Positions 25,238-33,040 of a stretch of DNA of 64,000 bases are shown piece by piece. Under the pieces are notes generated by a model that had not been told where the DNA came from, made no database searches, and saw only the letters and a program-made list of their open reading frames with translations. A program made the position numbers and the translations under genes. Source of the DNA: Nitrospirota bacterium (lineage in GTDB: Bacteria > Nitrospirota > Thermodesulfovibrionia > Thermodesulfovibrionales > JdFR-88); contig JAJYIR010000004.1 of assembly GCA_021789935.1 (NCBI GenBank), positions 62,001-126,000 of the forward strand, in the 5' to 3' direction. Position 1 is the first letter of the stretch. Every line of letters starts with the position of its first letter.

Positions 25238-26421
25238 TGGTCTGTCTCCTTTACTTTGCCCCAGCCTCCGGCATAGGGGGATATTTCTCTCAACCTCTTG
25301 ACCGCCGCCGGGAATTCTCCCAGGGCGTATTCAATGTCCTCACCAGTGTTTTCCACGCCGAGGCTAAAGACTATCGAACCCTGGGCAAGCTGCGCGGATA
25401 CCCCCATGGACAACAGCACCGGGGAGGCCTTGAGGGCCTTGGATGAGCAGGCGGAGCCGCTTGCCGCATAAATGCCTTTGGCCGCAAGCATCAGGAGCAT
25501 CGCCTCTCCCTCTATAAATGCCACGCAAAAACTGGCAAGCCCAGGCAGCCTCTGCGCGGGATGCCCGGTAAGATAAACGTTCTCTATTTTTTCAAGCACT
25601 CCGCTAATGAGCCGGTCCCTCATCTGCGCAAGCCTCCTGGCCCTTTCAGGCAGTTCGGCTTTCGTGAGTTCAGCGGCCTTTCCCATTCCCACTATCGCGG
25701 GGATGTTCTCCGTGCCGGCCCTCCTGCCGCTTTCCTGTATGCCGCCGTATATAAGCGGAAGTATCCTTGTGCCTCCCTTAAGATAAAGGGCCGCGGCGCC
25801 TTTGGGTCCGTAAAATTCATGGGCCGAAATGCTCATGGCATCCACACCAAGGGCCTCAACATCAAGCGGCAGATAACCCGCGCTCGCCACGGCATCCGTA
25901 TGGAAGAGTGCCCCGTTTTTCCTGGCGATGGCGGCAAGCTCCTTTATAGGCTCAATGGTCCCCACCTCCGGGCTCGCGTGTATCACGGAAACAAGGGACG
26001 TCTCGTTTGTGATGGCCTTTTCGAGCACGGCAGGGTCCACCAGCCCGTTTTTGTCCACCGGCAGGAATGTCACGGCAAACCCCTCTTTTTCCAGCGCGCG
26101 GGCGGGGTTCAGGATTGAATGGTGCTCCATTTTGGAGACTATTATGTGCCTGCCCTTCTTGGCATGGGCGCCGGCAAGCCCTTTAATTGCAAAATTGTTG
26201 GCTTCGGCCCCGCTTGAGGTGAATATCATCTCCTGCGGCTTTGCGCCAACAAGTTGGGCCACTTTGGACCTGGCCTCTTCGAGCGCCCCTTTGGCGTTTT
26301 GTCCCAGCTCATAGAGGCTGAGGGGGTTGCCGTACCGTTCCCTGAAAAAAGGCATCATGGCCTCCAGGACTTCGGGCCTCATGGGATTGGTGGCCATGTA
26401 GTCAAAATACCTCGCGCCCAT
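25219..26421 (-). CDS. iscS: IscS/NifS-like protein lacking the PLP Schiff-base lysine
   Basis: The 400-residue protein is a class V aminotransferase fold of the IscS/NifS family, and keeps the mobile-loop cysteine (ASGSACSS, Cys325), Asp176 and the EHH at 99-101. The HK-[FIL]-YGPKG motif reads SAHEFYGPKG, so Glu202 sits where the PLP-binding lysine belongs (codon GAA). Other PLP contacts also differ: SSGAEA for SGATES, HASPE for xANNE, and DAVAS for DA(T/V)QS. It begins YFDYMATNP where normal members have YLDNAATTP. As a PLP desulfurase it should be inactive. A scaffold or persulfide-relay role with IscU is likely. I recall that the IscS of Archaeoglobus fulgidus also lacks this lysine. Confidence 0.88.
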   Translation of the reverse strand: MGARYFDYMATNPMRPEVLEAMMPFFRERYGNPLSLYELGQNAKGALEEARSKVAQLVGAKPQEMIFTSSGAEANNFAIKGLAGAHAKKGRHIIVSKMEHHSILNPARALEKEGFAVTFLPVDKNGLVDPAVLEKAITNETSLVSVIHASPEVGTIEPIKELAAIARKNGALFHTDAVASAGYLPLDVEALGVDAMSISAHEFYGPKGAAALYLKGGTRILPLIYGGIQESGRRAGTENIPAIVGMGKAAELTKAELPERARRLAQMRDRLISGVLEKIENVYLTGHPAQRLPGLASFCVAFIEGEAMLLMLAAKGIYAASGSACSSKALKASPVLLSMGVSAQLAQGSIVFSLGVENTGEDIEYALGEFPAAVKRLREISPYAGGWGKVKETDQCIPKN

Positions 26422-26425
26422 CCTG

Positions 26426-26683
26426 CTACCTTCCTTTCTTTCTCACAAAGAATTTATAAAAATCCGGCTCTTCCTCTATCCCAAGAAACTCGTTGCCGGT
26501 CTTTTCGCACCACTCCGGGATGTCAGTCAGCGCACCGTCGTAGTCCGTCATTATCTGAAGTACCTGCCCGCCCTCAAGCGTTTTCATCATTTCCTCCAGC
26601 TTCAGAAGGTGCATGGGGCACATCATATAGACGATATCGGCGGTGACATCAGCCTTTATCCCTTCCACAAACTTCAAATTCAT
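26426..26683 (-). CDS. TusA/SirA-like sulfur carrier protein
   Basis: The 85-residue protein matches the TusA fold: an initial strand (KADVTADIVYM), the cysteine at the start of helix 1 (CPMHLLKLEEMMKTL, Cys22), a strand (QVLQIMTDYDGALTDIPEWCEKTGNEFL) and a final strand (FYKFFVRK). The usual CPxP motif reads CPMH. TusA proteins carry persulfide sulfur to acceptors. Placement between IscR and the lysine-less IscS, five bases from the latter, suggests it delivers sulfur to this assembly system. It overlaps the regulator gene by 4 bases. Confidence 0.8.
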   Translation of the reverse strand: MNLKFVEGIKADVTADIVYMMCPMHLLKLEEMMKTLEGGQVLQIMTDYDGALTDIPEWCEKTGNEFLGIEEEPDFYKFFVRKKGR

Positions 26684-27180
26684 GCCCCGATTTTTCCCGT
26701 TTTTTCAAGAAACGCATGGTGCCCGGTTTTTTCAATTTCCAGGGACGGATACTTTTGCCCGGACAGCTGTTTGTTTTTCCCTGTAAGCAGGTCGCGGAGG
26801 GTCATCGCGTCCAGAAAACCCTCGATCTTTTCGCCCAGCGCCTTCCACAGCAGGGATGTCACGCAGCCGTCGGCCCGGACACATCCCTCCATAGGGTCCT
26901 GGCAAGCCGTCAGGGCAATCGGGCCATCAAGACTTCTCAGTATTTCCCCAATGCTTATTTTCTCCGGTTGGCGGGCAAGCAGATATCCGCCTCCGGGGCC
27001 CCTCACGCTCGTTATAAGACCGGATTTCCTGAGGGTGTTCAATATCTGCTCCAGGTAAGCCACGGAGACATCCTGCCTCGCGGCTATCTCCTTTATCGCA
27101 ACAGGTTCTCCAGCATGCCCGCTGGCTATCTCGAACATTGCCCTGACCCCGTATTGTCCCTTTGTGGATAATTTAAGCAT
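26680..27180 (-). CDS. iscR: Rrf2-family transcriptional regulator, IscR type
   Basis: The 166-residue protein has the Rrf2 winged helix (LSTKGQYGVRAMFEIA, then IAARQDVSVAYLEQILNTLRKSGL and VRGPGGGYLLAR). Three cysteines follow, in ACQDPMEGCVRADGC, which is the [2Fe-2S]-ligand pattern of IscR. IscR senses cluster supply. A 25-base site at 27194-27218 over its own promoter matches the type 1 IscR box at 23 positions, so autoregulation of the tusA-iscS-iscU operon is strongly suggested. The C-terminus is about 20 residues longer than minimal Rrf2 members. Confidence 0.93.
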   Translation of the reverse strand: MLKLSTKGQYGVRAMFEIASGHAGEPVAIKEIAARQDVSVAYLEQILNTLRKSGLITSVRGPGGGYLLARQPEKISIGEILRSLDGPIALTACQDPMEGCVRADGCVTSLLWKALGEKIEGFLDAMTLRDLLTGKNKQLSGQKYPSLEIEKTGHHAFLEKTGKIGA

Positions 27181-27187
27181 AATTATT

Positions 27188-27214
27188 TTTATAATACTCT
27201 ACTAATATTGTCAA
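27188..27214 (-). promoter_or_regulatory. Promoter of the isc operon (short leader)
   Basis: On the minus strand TTGACA (27209-27214) precedes TATAAA (27188-27193) by 15 bases. A 17-base spacing to TAAAAA is an alternative. The -10 box ends 7 bases before ATG 27180, again predicting a leaderless message. Confidence 0.5.
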
Positions 27215-27218
27215 GTAT
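27194..27218 (-). promoter_or_regulatory. Type 1 IscR-box-like operator
   Basis: Read on the minus strand, this 25-base palindromic site begins ATACTTGAC and ends AGTAGAGTAT. Compared with the known Escherichia coli type 1 IscR consensus (ATASYYGACT to AGTCRRSTAT), it agrees at 23 of 25 positions by my alignment. It covers the -35 box and the spacer, as expected for repression by holo-IscR. Confidence 0.75.
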
Positions 27219-27269
27219 TTTCAAGCAAAAACCCTTCAGGGGACGTAAAGCAATGACCAAGTGGGGAAA

Positions 27270-27812
27270 TCAGTGGGCCGGTTTCTGTTTCTGTTTTTTA
27301 CCGGGCAGGCAGACAAATCCCCTGTTCAGGGCGGTAAGGCAGGCCTGCAACCTGCCGGAACAGCCGAATTTTCTGTATATGCTGTCCAGATGGCAGTTAA
27401 CGGTGCCGGGGCTCATTTTCAGTCCTTTGGCGATCTGCTTGTTCGAAAGCCCTTCTGCAAGCATTATTAGCACCTGCCTTTCCTTTGGCGTAAGCGCGGA
27501 TTTTTGGCCCGCATCACTTGGGGCGTTTTTAAGGAGCACAAGAAGGCCCCCGCCGGGCAAACCAATAAGCTCCATGCGGATGTCCTGCAAGAGCATCTCC
27601 CTCAGGCGCCCTCCCCCTGCCTTGATCCTTTCGATCAGGTCCTCGCAGCTAAGCCCCTTTTCCGCAACAAAAAGGCTTGCCTGCTCGTTTACCCAATGTT
27701 TTCCGTCCTGCTCGATAAAAAGGGCCGGCTCCCTGTCCAACGCCATATCCAGCCCCTTTATGGCCATCCTGGCCCTCAACACCATGTCGCTGGCGGCCGT
27801 TCCAACCGTCAT
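27270..27812 (-). CDS. LuxR-type helix-turn-helix regulator
   Basis: The 180-residue protein ends in a LuxR/GerE DNA-binding domain (about 108-165: LTPKERQVLIMLAEGLSNKQIAKGLKMSPGTVNCHLDSIYRKF). The N-terminal 100 residues are not a receiver domain and have no recognised fold, with a glycine-rich turn (GLPGGGLLVLL). An AGGAGGGGTG ribosome site lies 12 bases before ATG 27812. It ends 90 bases before the isc promoter, and its target is unknown. Confidence 0.85.
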   Translation of the reverse strand: MTVGTAASDMVLRARMAIKGLDMALDREPALFIEQDGKHWVNEQASLFVAEKGLSCEDLIERIKAGGGRLREMLLQDIRMELIGLPGGGLLVLLKNAPSDAGQKSALTPKERQVLIMLAEGLSNKQIAKGLKMSPGTVNCHLDSIYRKFGCSGRLQACLTALNRGFVCLPGKKQKQKPAH

Positions 27813-27889
27813 GATCTATATGACACCCCTCCTGCCGGTTTTTTTTGCAAAAAAATAAAAACTTCTCTCATAAATGATAGCTAAGCTGG

Positions 27890-28066
27890 ATGAAAACGCA
27901 ACCGTATAAAAGGGCCGCCATAGCTGAAGAACCGGACCTTGCGGCGGAAAAGGCCATAAAGAGCGAAAACCCGGCAGGCCTCTTCTTTCAAAAGGCGGCA
28001 CAAAACCAGGAAATTCTAGGAGAAATAACCGGGTCTGTAGAGCTTGAAACCCATAAGCGCAGATAA
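27890..28066 (+). CDS. Possible small protein (58 aa)
   Basis: A 58-codon frame runs in the gap divergent from the LuxR gene and overlaps the convergent end of the symporter gene by 51 bases. Composition is protein-like (alanine- and glutamate-rich: RAAIAEEPDLAAEKAIKSENPAG). No good ribosome site precedes the ATG and no family is recognised. It may be spurious. Confidence 0.25.
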   Translation: MKTQPYKRAAIAEEPDLAAEKAIKSENPAGLFFQKAAQNQEILGEITGSVELETHKRR

Positions 28067-29692
28067 GGAAAGCCAAAAAAAGGCAGGCAGATAAAATCCA
28101 AGGATCGCCTCACCTATCCCAACGGTAAGCCCGACCAGGAAAACGCACCCCAATACCCACTGTGCGAAAGCCCCGGCAAAAACGCCGGGCCCGCTTGCCT
28201 CAAGCCCTTTCCTTACCGGGCCCCATCCGGGCCCTCCGGGCGTCGCCTTCATGTAGAAGTCCCGGAGCTTTTCCATCTCCACAGGCCTTGTCAGAAAGGT
28301 CACGGCCACCCATACGGCCGTGGAAAAACCGATTATCAGCGAAAGCCTGTCATAATAGGGTGTGCGGGCGAAGATACGGCCGGTGTAAACAATTGCAGTA
28401 GCAAGGCTGGAAGCGAGAACGGCGGATATCTCGCTCCATGCGTTGATCCTCCACCAGAACCATCGCATTATATATACAAGCCCGGTGCCCGAGCCGAAGG
28501 CTATCAGGAATTTGAAGACGCCTATTATGGAAGAGACATTATAGGTGATGACCGCCGTGGCTGCGGAGAGCACCAGCACTATGATACGGGCCACCTTTAT
28601 GTAATGCCTGTCGTCTTTTCCCGGCCTGATGAAGGGCCTGTAAAAATCGTTTACGAAATACGCCGACGAGAGATTCAAATAAGTGCTCAGGCAGGACATG
28701 AAGGCCGCAAAAAAAGAGGCGAGCATGAGCCCCCGGAGCCCCACGGGAAGGAGGTCCATCATCATCCTGGGATATACGGCTTCACTGTCTGCAAACTTGG
28801 GATAAAGGACCATGGAGGCCAGCGCGGCGATTACCCATGGCCAAGTCCTTAGGGCAAACGTCACGACATTGAAATACAGCGTAGCGAGGAAACTCTGCCG
28901 TTCGTCCTTCGAGGATGCCATGCGCTGCACGAGCACGCCCCCGCCGTCTGAGGAATACTTGGACCACCAGCTTAGGGATATATAGCCTAAAAAGGCCATA
29001 AAGGCCGCACTCCCGGGAGACGGGAAAAAACTCATCACATGCGCCGGCAAAACCGCCTCTATATGATGAATGCCCCCTGCCTTGGCGCTTGCGGCAAACG
29101 CCAGAACTACCGCTCCGGTCATGGCGATTATGAACTGGAAAAAATCGGTTGTCACAACGCCCCAGTAGCCTGACATCATCGTGTAAGCGATTGTGACCCC
29201 GCTTGAGATCATAATGCTCTCCCACTTGCCCCAGCCCAAGGCTATGTCCATTATCTTTGCCATCGCCAGTATCACCTGGGCCTTTATGATGGTATGGATG
29301 GCGAAGGAGAAATAAAGCGCCTTGAAGCCGCGCAGCACCGATGCCTCTTTCCCCGAGTACCGGAGGCTTATAAGCTCCACGTCCGTCACCACGCCAAGCC
29401 TTCTCCAAAGCCTGGCAAAGAAATAAACCGAGAGCATCCCGCTAAGTATGAAGCACCACCACTGCCAGTTCTCATATATGCCGTGCTCCCGGACAAGTCC
29501 GGTCACATAGAGAGGCGTGTCCGCGGAAAAGGAAGTGGCCGCCATCGATGTGCCGGCAATCCACCAGGGAAGGTTCCGTCCAGACAGGAAAAATTCGCTA
29601 AGCCCGGAGGAGGCCCTGCGGGTAAAATAGAGTCCCACCGCGAGTGAGACCGCCATGAAAAGCGCAACTATAAGCCAGTCCGCAGCCTGCAT
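28016..29692 (-). CDS. Sodium:solute symporter family protein
   Basis: The 558-residue integral membrane protein has about 13 hydrophobic segments. Its SSS-family blocks include FFLSGRNLPWWIAGTSMAATSFSADTP near residue 35-60 and FFAAFMSCLSTYLNLSSAYFVNDFY near 325-350, which bear the sodium-site residues. The substrate is unknown, and members carry sugars, amino acids, vitamins or acetate. It stands alone. Upstream lie a 22-bp direct repeat and two copies of the 40-bp dispersed repeat. Confidence 0.88.
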   Translation of the reverse strand: MQAADWLIVALFMAVSLAVGLYFTRRASSGLSEFFLSGRNLPWWIAGTSMAATSFSADTPLYVTGLVREHGIYENWQWWCFILSGMLSVYFFARLWRRLGVVTDVELISLRYSGKEASVLRGFKALYFSFAIHTIIKAQVILAMAKIMDIALGWGKWESIMISSGVTIAYTMMSGYWGVVTTDFFQFIIAMTGAVVLAFAASAKAGGIHHIEAVLPAHVMSFFPSPGSAAFMAFLGYISLSWWSKYSSDGGGVLVQRMASSKDERQSFLATLYFNVVTFALRTWPWVIAALASMVLYPKFADSEAVYPRMMMDLLPVGLRGLMLASFFAAFMSCLSTYLNLSSAYFVNDFYRPFIRPGKDDRHYIKVARIIVLVLSAATAVITYNVSSIIGVFKFLIAFGSGTGLVYIMRWFWWRINAWSEISAVLASSLATAIVYTGRIFARTPYYDRLSLIIGFSTAVWVAVTFLTRPVEMEKLRDFYMKATPGGPGWGPVRKGLEASGPGVFAGAFAQWVLGCVFLVGLTVGIGEAILGFYLPAFFWLSLSALMGFKLYRPGYFS

Positions 29693-29856
29693 CTCATCCG
29701 GTTTCCCCGCGGTCTTTTTTACCCGCAGAAAAAAACTTCACTTTTTTACCGCAGAAAAAAACAATACCAGGGATTCTCCTATATACAATTCATCGGCGTT
29801 ATTCAGCTTCCCTGCGGAAGGCTGGCGCAAGGAAGTTTCTCATTATTATATTTTTA

Positions 29857-29896
29857 TTCGCTCACTTGCCCTTCGGGGCACGCTCGCTGTTCATTT
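29857..29896. repeat. Dispersed 40-bp repeat, copy 2
   Basis: This copy is identical over 40 bases to 29943-29982 and 36/40 identical to 6322-6361. It includes the perfect hairpin TGCCC-TTCG-GGGCA with a stable TTCG tetraloop. Confidence 0.85.
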
Positions 29897-29942
29897 TATC
29901 CCCTGCGGGTATCGAATGTTGGGATTTCCTTCATTTCCGTAT

Positions 29943-29982
29943 TTCGCTCACTTGCCCTTCGGGGCACGCTCGCTGTTCATTT
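29943..29982. repeat. Dispersed 40-bp repeat, copy 3
   Basis: This is the second of two direct copies whose starts are 86 bases apart. It lies 31 bases upstream of the receiver-domain gene start, so it is probably within or next to that gene's promoter. Confidence 0.85.
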
Positions 29983-30012
29983 AATATACCCTTTCATGCT
30001 AAATTATTAACA

Positions 30013-30363
30013 GTGAACAGGAAGATCCTCGTAGTAGATGATGAGCCGCTTGTGCTTTCAGCGATTGACCGGGCCTTAAGCAAAGCCGGCTATGAAGTAA
30101 AGGCCGTGCAGGACGGCAATTCCTGCCTGGAGGCCCTCTCTTTAGGCAGCTTCGGCCTGATAATAATGGACCTTCATATCCCCGGCTCCTCCGCCACTGA
30201 GCTTGCGGAAAGCGTAAAGGCCAGATGCCCCGAAGCCAAATTTATCTTCATAAGCGGGGGGCATCCGCCGGAGAACGGCGTCCCATATATCCAGAAACCC
30301 TTCCGCATTAACGAGATAAGAAAACTCGTAGGATCGATCCTGGGTGATACCGCACAGAATTGA
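30013..30363 (+). CDS. Single-domain response regulator (receiver)
   Basis: The 116-residue protein is a bare CheY-like receiver: acidic pair VVDDEP near residue 8, phospho-acceptor Asp in IIMDLHIPG, Ser in FISGG and Lys in IQKPF. There is no output domain. The GTG at 30013 is chosen because the receiver begins at once (NRKILVVDDE) and the upstream sequence is repeat DNA. Its partner kinase is unknown. Confidence 0.85.
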   Translation: MNRKILVVDDEPLVLSAIDRALSKAGYEVKAVQDGNSCLEALSLGSFGLIIMDLHIPGSSATELAESVKARCPEAKFIFISGGHPPENGVPYIQKPFRINEIRKLVGSILGDTAQN

Positions 30364-30477
30364 CGCAGCACTTTTTCTCCTGGGCGACCTCCTTTCCGTG
30401 GAAAATATTTTTTTCACGGATGCCATTTGCCCGCCTCCGCCCTTCAAATACATTTACGCAGGCCCGGCATACTTCTG

Positions 30478-32052
30478 ATGGACGGAGATAAGGCAACGTC
30501 CAAAAACAGCGGCGTCCTGAAGGGCTGCCTCATGATATTCCTGGCCGCCATCACCCTCTTCCGGTTTTATTACATATGGCATGGTAACATCAACCTCAGC
30601 CCTGATGAGGCCCACTACTGGGAATGGTCGCGGCGGCTTGCGCTGGGATATTACTCCAAAGGTCCCATCATCGCATGGCTGATATGGGCGGGCACGGCCC
30701 TCTTTGGCAATACAGAACTCGGCGTGAGGTTTTTTGCCCCCGTCCTCTCCCTCCTGGGAAGCGTTATTCTGTACGCGCTTGGCAGGGAGCTTTACGACGA
30801 AGAAACAGGGATATGGGCTTCCGCCCTCTTCCAGGCGGTGCCGCTTTTTTCCGCTTTCGGCGTTATCATGACCATAGACGCCCCGTTTCTGTTTTCTTGG
30901 ATACTGGCGCTGTTTTTTTTCCATAAGGCCCTTAAGAGCAACGGGACCGCGCAGTGGGTGGCGCTTGGGCTTGCCGTTGGGGTGGGGATGCTTACGAAAC
31001 TCACCATGTCTTTTTTCATCCTCTCCGTTTTCCTGTATCTTGTCTCAGGCAGAGAAAGGGAAAAGCTGTTTTCCTTTCGCCCATACGCCGGGCTTCTGGC
31101 CTGCTTGGCCCTTTTCGCTCCGCTTCTGTACTGGAATTCGAGACATAACTGGGTAAACTTCCGGCATGAGATGGGCCATGCGGACATACAGGCCGGATTG
31201 AGGGTGTCCCCGGAGAGCTTTTTCCAGTTCGTGGGGTCACAGTTCGGAGTCGTCACTCCCATCCTGTTCGCCCTTATGATTTACGCCCTTGTGAAAGACA
31301 GGAAGAGGGTTTTTACCTTACCGGGGAAAGGCGCGGTTTCTTATGCGCAAGAAGGCATATATGGAGGACGCTTCTCCTTCTGGTTTGCGGCCCCCACGCT
31401 CGTCTTTTTCCTGCTTAAGAGCATCCAGGGGAAGGTCCAGGGCAACTGGGCAATGGCGGGCTATATAACCGGGCTGTTCGCGTTCAGCTCAGTCTTCCTC
31501 GGGAAAAATCCCGTCAAAGGTTTTCCCTGGAAAAAAGCACTCGCGGCTTCCGCTGTCGCAACCTGCCTTTTTGCCGCGGCGGTGACCTATTATCCGTCCG
31601 TTATAGGCCTGCCGCCAAAATTGGACCCGCAGTCCAGGCTGAAGGGCTGGAGGGAGCTCGCGGCCGAGGTGGAAAAAAAGGCCCCTCCCACCCCTTATTT
31701 CGTATTCTCGGATGCATACCAGGTCTCCTCCGAGCTTGCCTTTTATATGAAGGGGCATCCCGTTACCTACTGCGCCAGGACCGGGCGCAGGATGAACCAG
31801 TATGACCTCTGGCCGGGCTTCGAGGGATTACGCGGGGATAACGCCGTTTTTGTTACAATAGGTGCTGCGGATCTGCCCGAAGCCGTCAAAGATGCCTTTG
31901 CCGGCTTCACGAAAAAGACGTTCATGGAAACGGAAGATGACGGGAAGGTAGAGACCGGCAAGGACAAAAAAGGCAAAACGCTCTCCGTTTACACGATATA
32001 CACCTGTTACGGTTTCAAGGGAATGAAAGAAGAACCCATAAAGGAGTTTTAG
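30478..32052 (+). CDS. ArnT/PMT-like membrane glycosyltransferase (GT39/GT83 type)
   Basis: The 524-residue integral membrane protein belongs to the lipid-linked sugar transferases. The first external loop has the catalytic-type acidic motif SPDEAHYWEWSRRLALGYYSKGP, as in ArnT and RgtA relatives, followed by about ten TM segments and a C-terminal soluble domain. It transfers a sugar from a polyprenyl carrier to an unknown acceptor in the periplasm. The ATG at 30478 is preferred to an in-frame TTG at 30427, but this is uncertain. A GT2 gene and a putative flippase-like gene follow, forming a functional set. Confidence 0.85.
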   Translation: MDGDKATSKNSGVLKGCLMIFLAAITLFRFYYIWHGNINLSPDEAHYWEWSRRLALGYYSKGPIIAWLIWAGTALFGNTELGVRFFAPVLSLLGSVILYALGRELYDEETGIWASALFQAVPLFSAFGVIMTIDAPFLFSWILALFFFHKALKSNGTAQWVALGLAVGVGMLTKLTMSFFILSVFLYLVSGREREKLFSFRPYAGLLACLALFAPLLYWNSRHNWVNFRHEMGHADIQAGLRVSPESFFQFVGSQFGVVTPILFALMIYALVKDRKRVFTLPGKGAVSYAQEGIYGGRFSFWFAAPTLVFFLLKSIQGKVQGNWAMAGYITGLFAFSSVFLGKNPVKGFPWKKALAASAVATCLFAAAVTYYPSVIGLPPKLDPQSRLKGWRELAAEVEKKAPPTPYFVFSDAYQVSSELAFYMKGHPVTYCARTGRRMNQYDLWPGFEGLRGDNAVFVTIGAADLPEAVKDAFAGFTKKTFMETEDDGKVETGKDKKGKTLSVYTIYTCYGFKGMKEEPIKEF

Positions 32053-32071
32053 GCGCGCCTTAAAAAACGAC

Positions 32072-33040
32072 ATGCAAAAAAACAACAAAGCCCTCTCTGT
32101 CGTAATCCCACTCTACAATGAAGAGGAAAATATCCTCCCTCTTTATGCGGCGCTGAAACCGGTGCTTGAAGGCATGGGGATAAATTACGAGATCATATTC
32201 ATAGATGACGGAAGCACGGACGGGACGGCCGCCGCCCTTGAAGGGTTGATTGCGGACCCTGATGTCCTTGTGCTTGAGTTCAGACGCAACTTCGGACAGA
32301 CGGCGGCCTTTGCCGCCGGGTTTGACCACGCCATTGGCGAAGTAATCGTCACAATGGACGGGGATTTGCAAAACGACCCCTCTGACATACCAAAACTGTA
32401 TGAGATGGCGGGACGGTACGACCTGGTAAGCGGGTGGCGCAAAAACAGGAAAGACCCTTTTTTGAACCGCAGGCTCCCCTCCGCCATGGCCAACTGGCTG
32501 ATAGGGAAGGTCACCGGCGTAAAGCTCCATGATTATGGCTGCTCGCTCAAGGCATACAGGCGGGAGGTCGTAAACAACCTGAGGCTCTACGGGGAGATGC
32601 ACCGCTTCATTCCCGCCGTGGCGAACTGGTACGGGGTAAATGTGGCTGAGGTGGTGACCACTCATCATCCAAGGACAAGGGGCAAATCAAAATACGGCAT
32701 TACAAGAACGGTCAAGGTCTTCCTGGACCTTATAACCGTAAAGTTCCTGCAAAGCTTCTCTACAAAACCCATCCAGTTTTTTGGTCCCATGGGGCTCGCA
32801 AGCACAGCGGCGGGCTTTGCGGTTTCCGTTTATCTTGCTTTCCAGAAACTCTTCCTGGGCAAGGCCATCGGAGGCAGGCCGCTCCTGCTTTTGGGCGTGC
32901 TCCTCATAATCATAGGCATACAGCTGATAGGCATGGGCCTCCTGGGAGAGATGCTCGTCCGTGTTTATCATGAAAGCCAGAAAAAACCAATTTACACTTT
33001 AAGGAAAGTCCTTGGCCAGGGTATTGGCGACCGGGGATAA
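32072..33040 (+). CDS. Glycosyltransferase family 2 with two C-terminal TM helices (ArnC/GtrB-like)
   Basis: The 322-residue protein has a GT-A domain (SVVIPLYNEEENI, IDDGSTDGT, and MDGDLQNDP with the metal-binding DxD) and two TM helices near 230-300, as in polyprenyl-phosphate glycosyltransferases such as ArnC, GtrB and Dpm1. It probably charges undecaprenyl phosphate with a sugar used by the preceding ArnT-like enzyme. Confidence 0.92.
   Translation: MQKNNKALSVVIPLYNEEENILPLYAALKPVLEGMGINYEIIFIDDGSTDGTAAALEGLIADPDVLVLEFRRNFGQTAAFAAGFDHAIGEVIVTMDGDLQNDPSDIPKLYEMAGRYDLVSGWRKNRKDPFLNRRLPSAMANWLIGKVTGVKLHDYGCSLKAYRREVVNNLRLYGEMHRFIPAVANWYGVNVAEVVTTHHPRTRGKSKYGITRTVKVFLDLITVKFLQSFSTKPIQFFGPMGLASTAAGFAVSVYLAFQKLFLGKAIGGRPLLLLGVLLIIIGIQLIGMGLLGEMLVRVYHESQKKPIYTLRKVLGQGIGDRG

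Larger units (their letters stand above)
29693..30012. other. Gene-free stretch rich in repeats
   Basis: This 320-base gap between divergent genes holds a 22/23-bp direct repeat (29714-29736 and 29741-29762, CTTTTTTACC then GCAGAAAAAAAC) and two copies of the 40-bp dispersed repeat. No RNA gene or convincing promoter was recognised. Confidence 0.6.
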
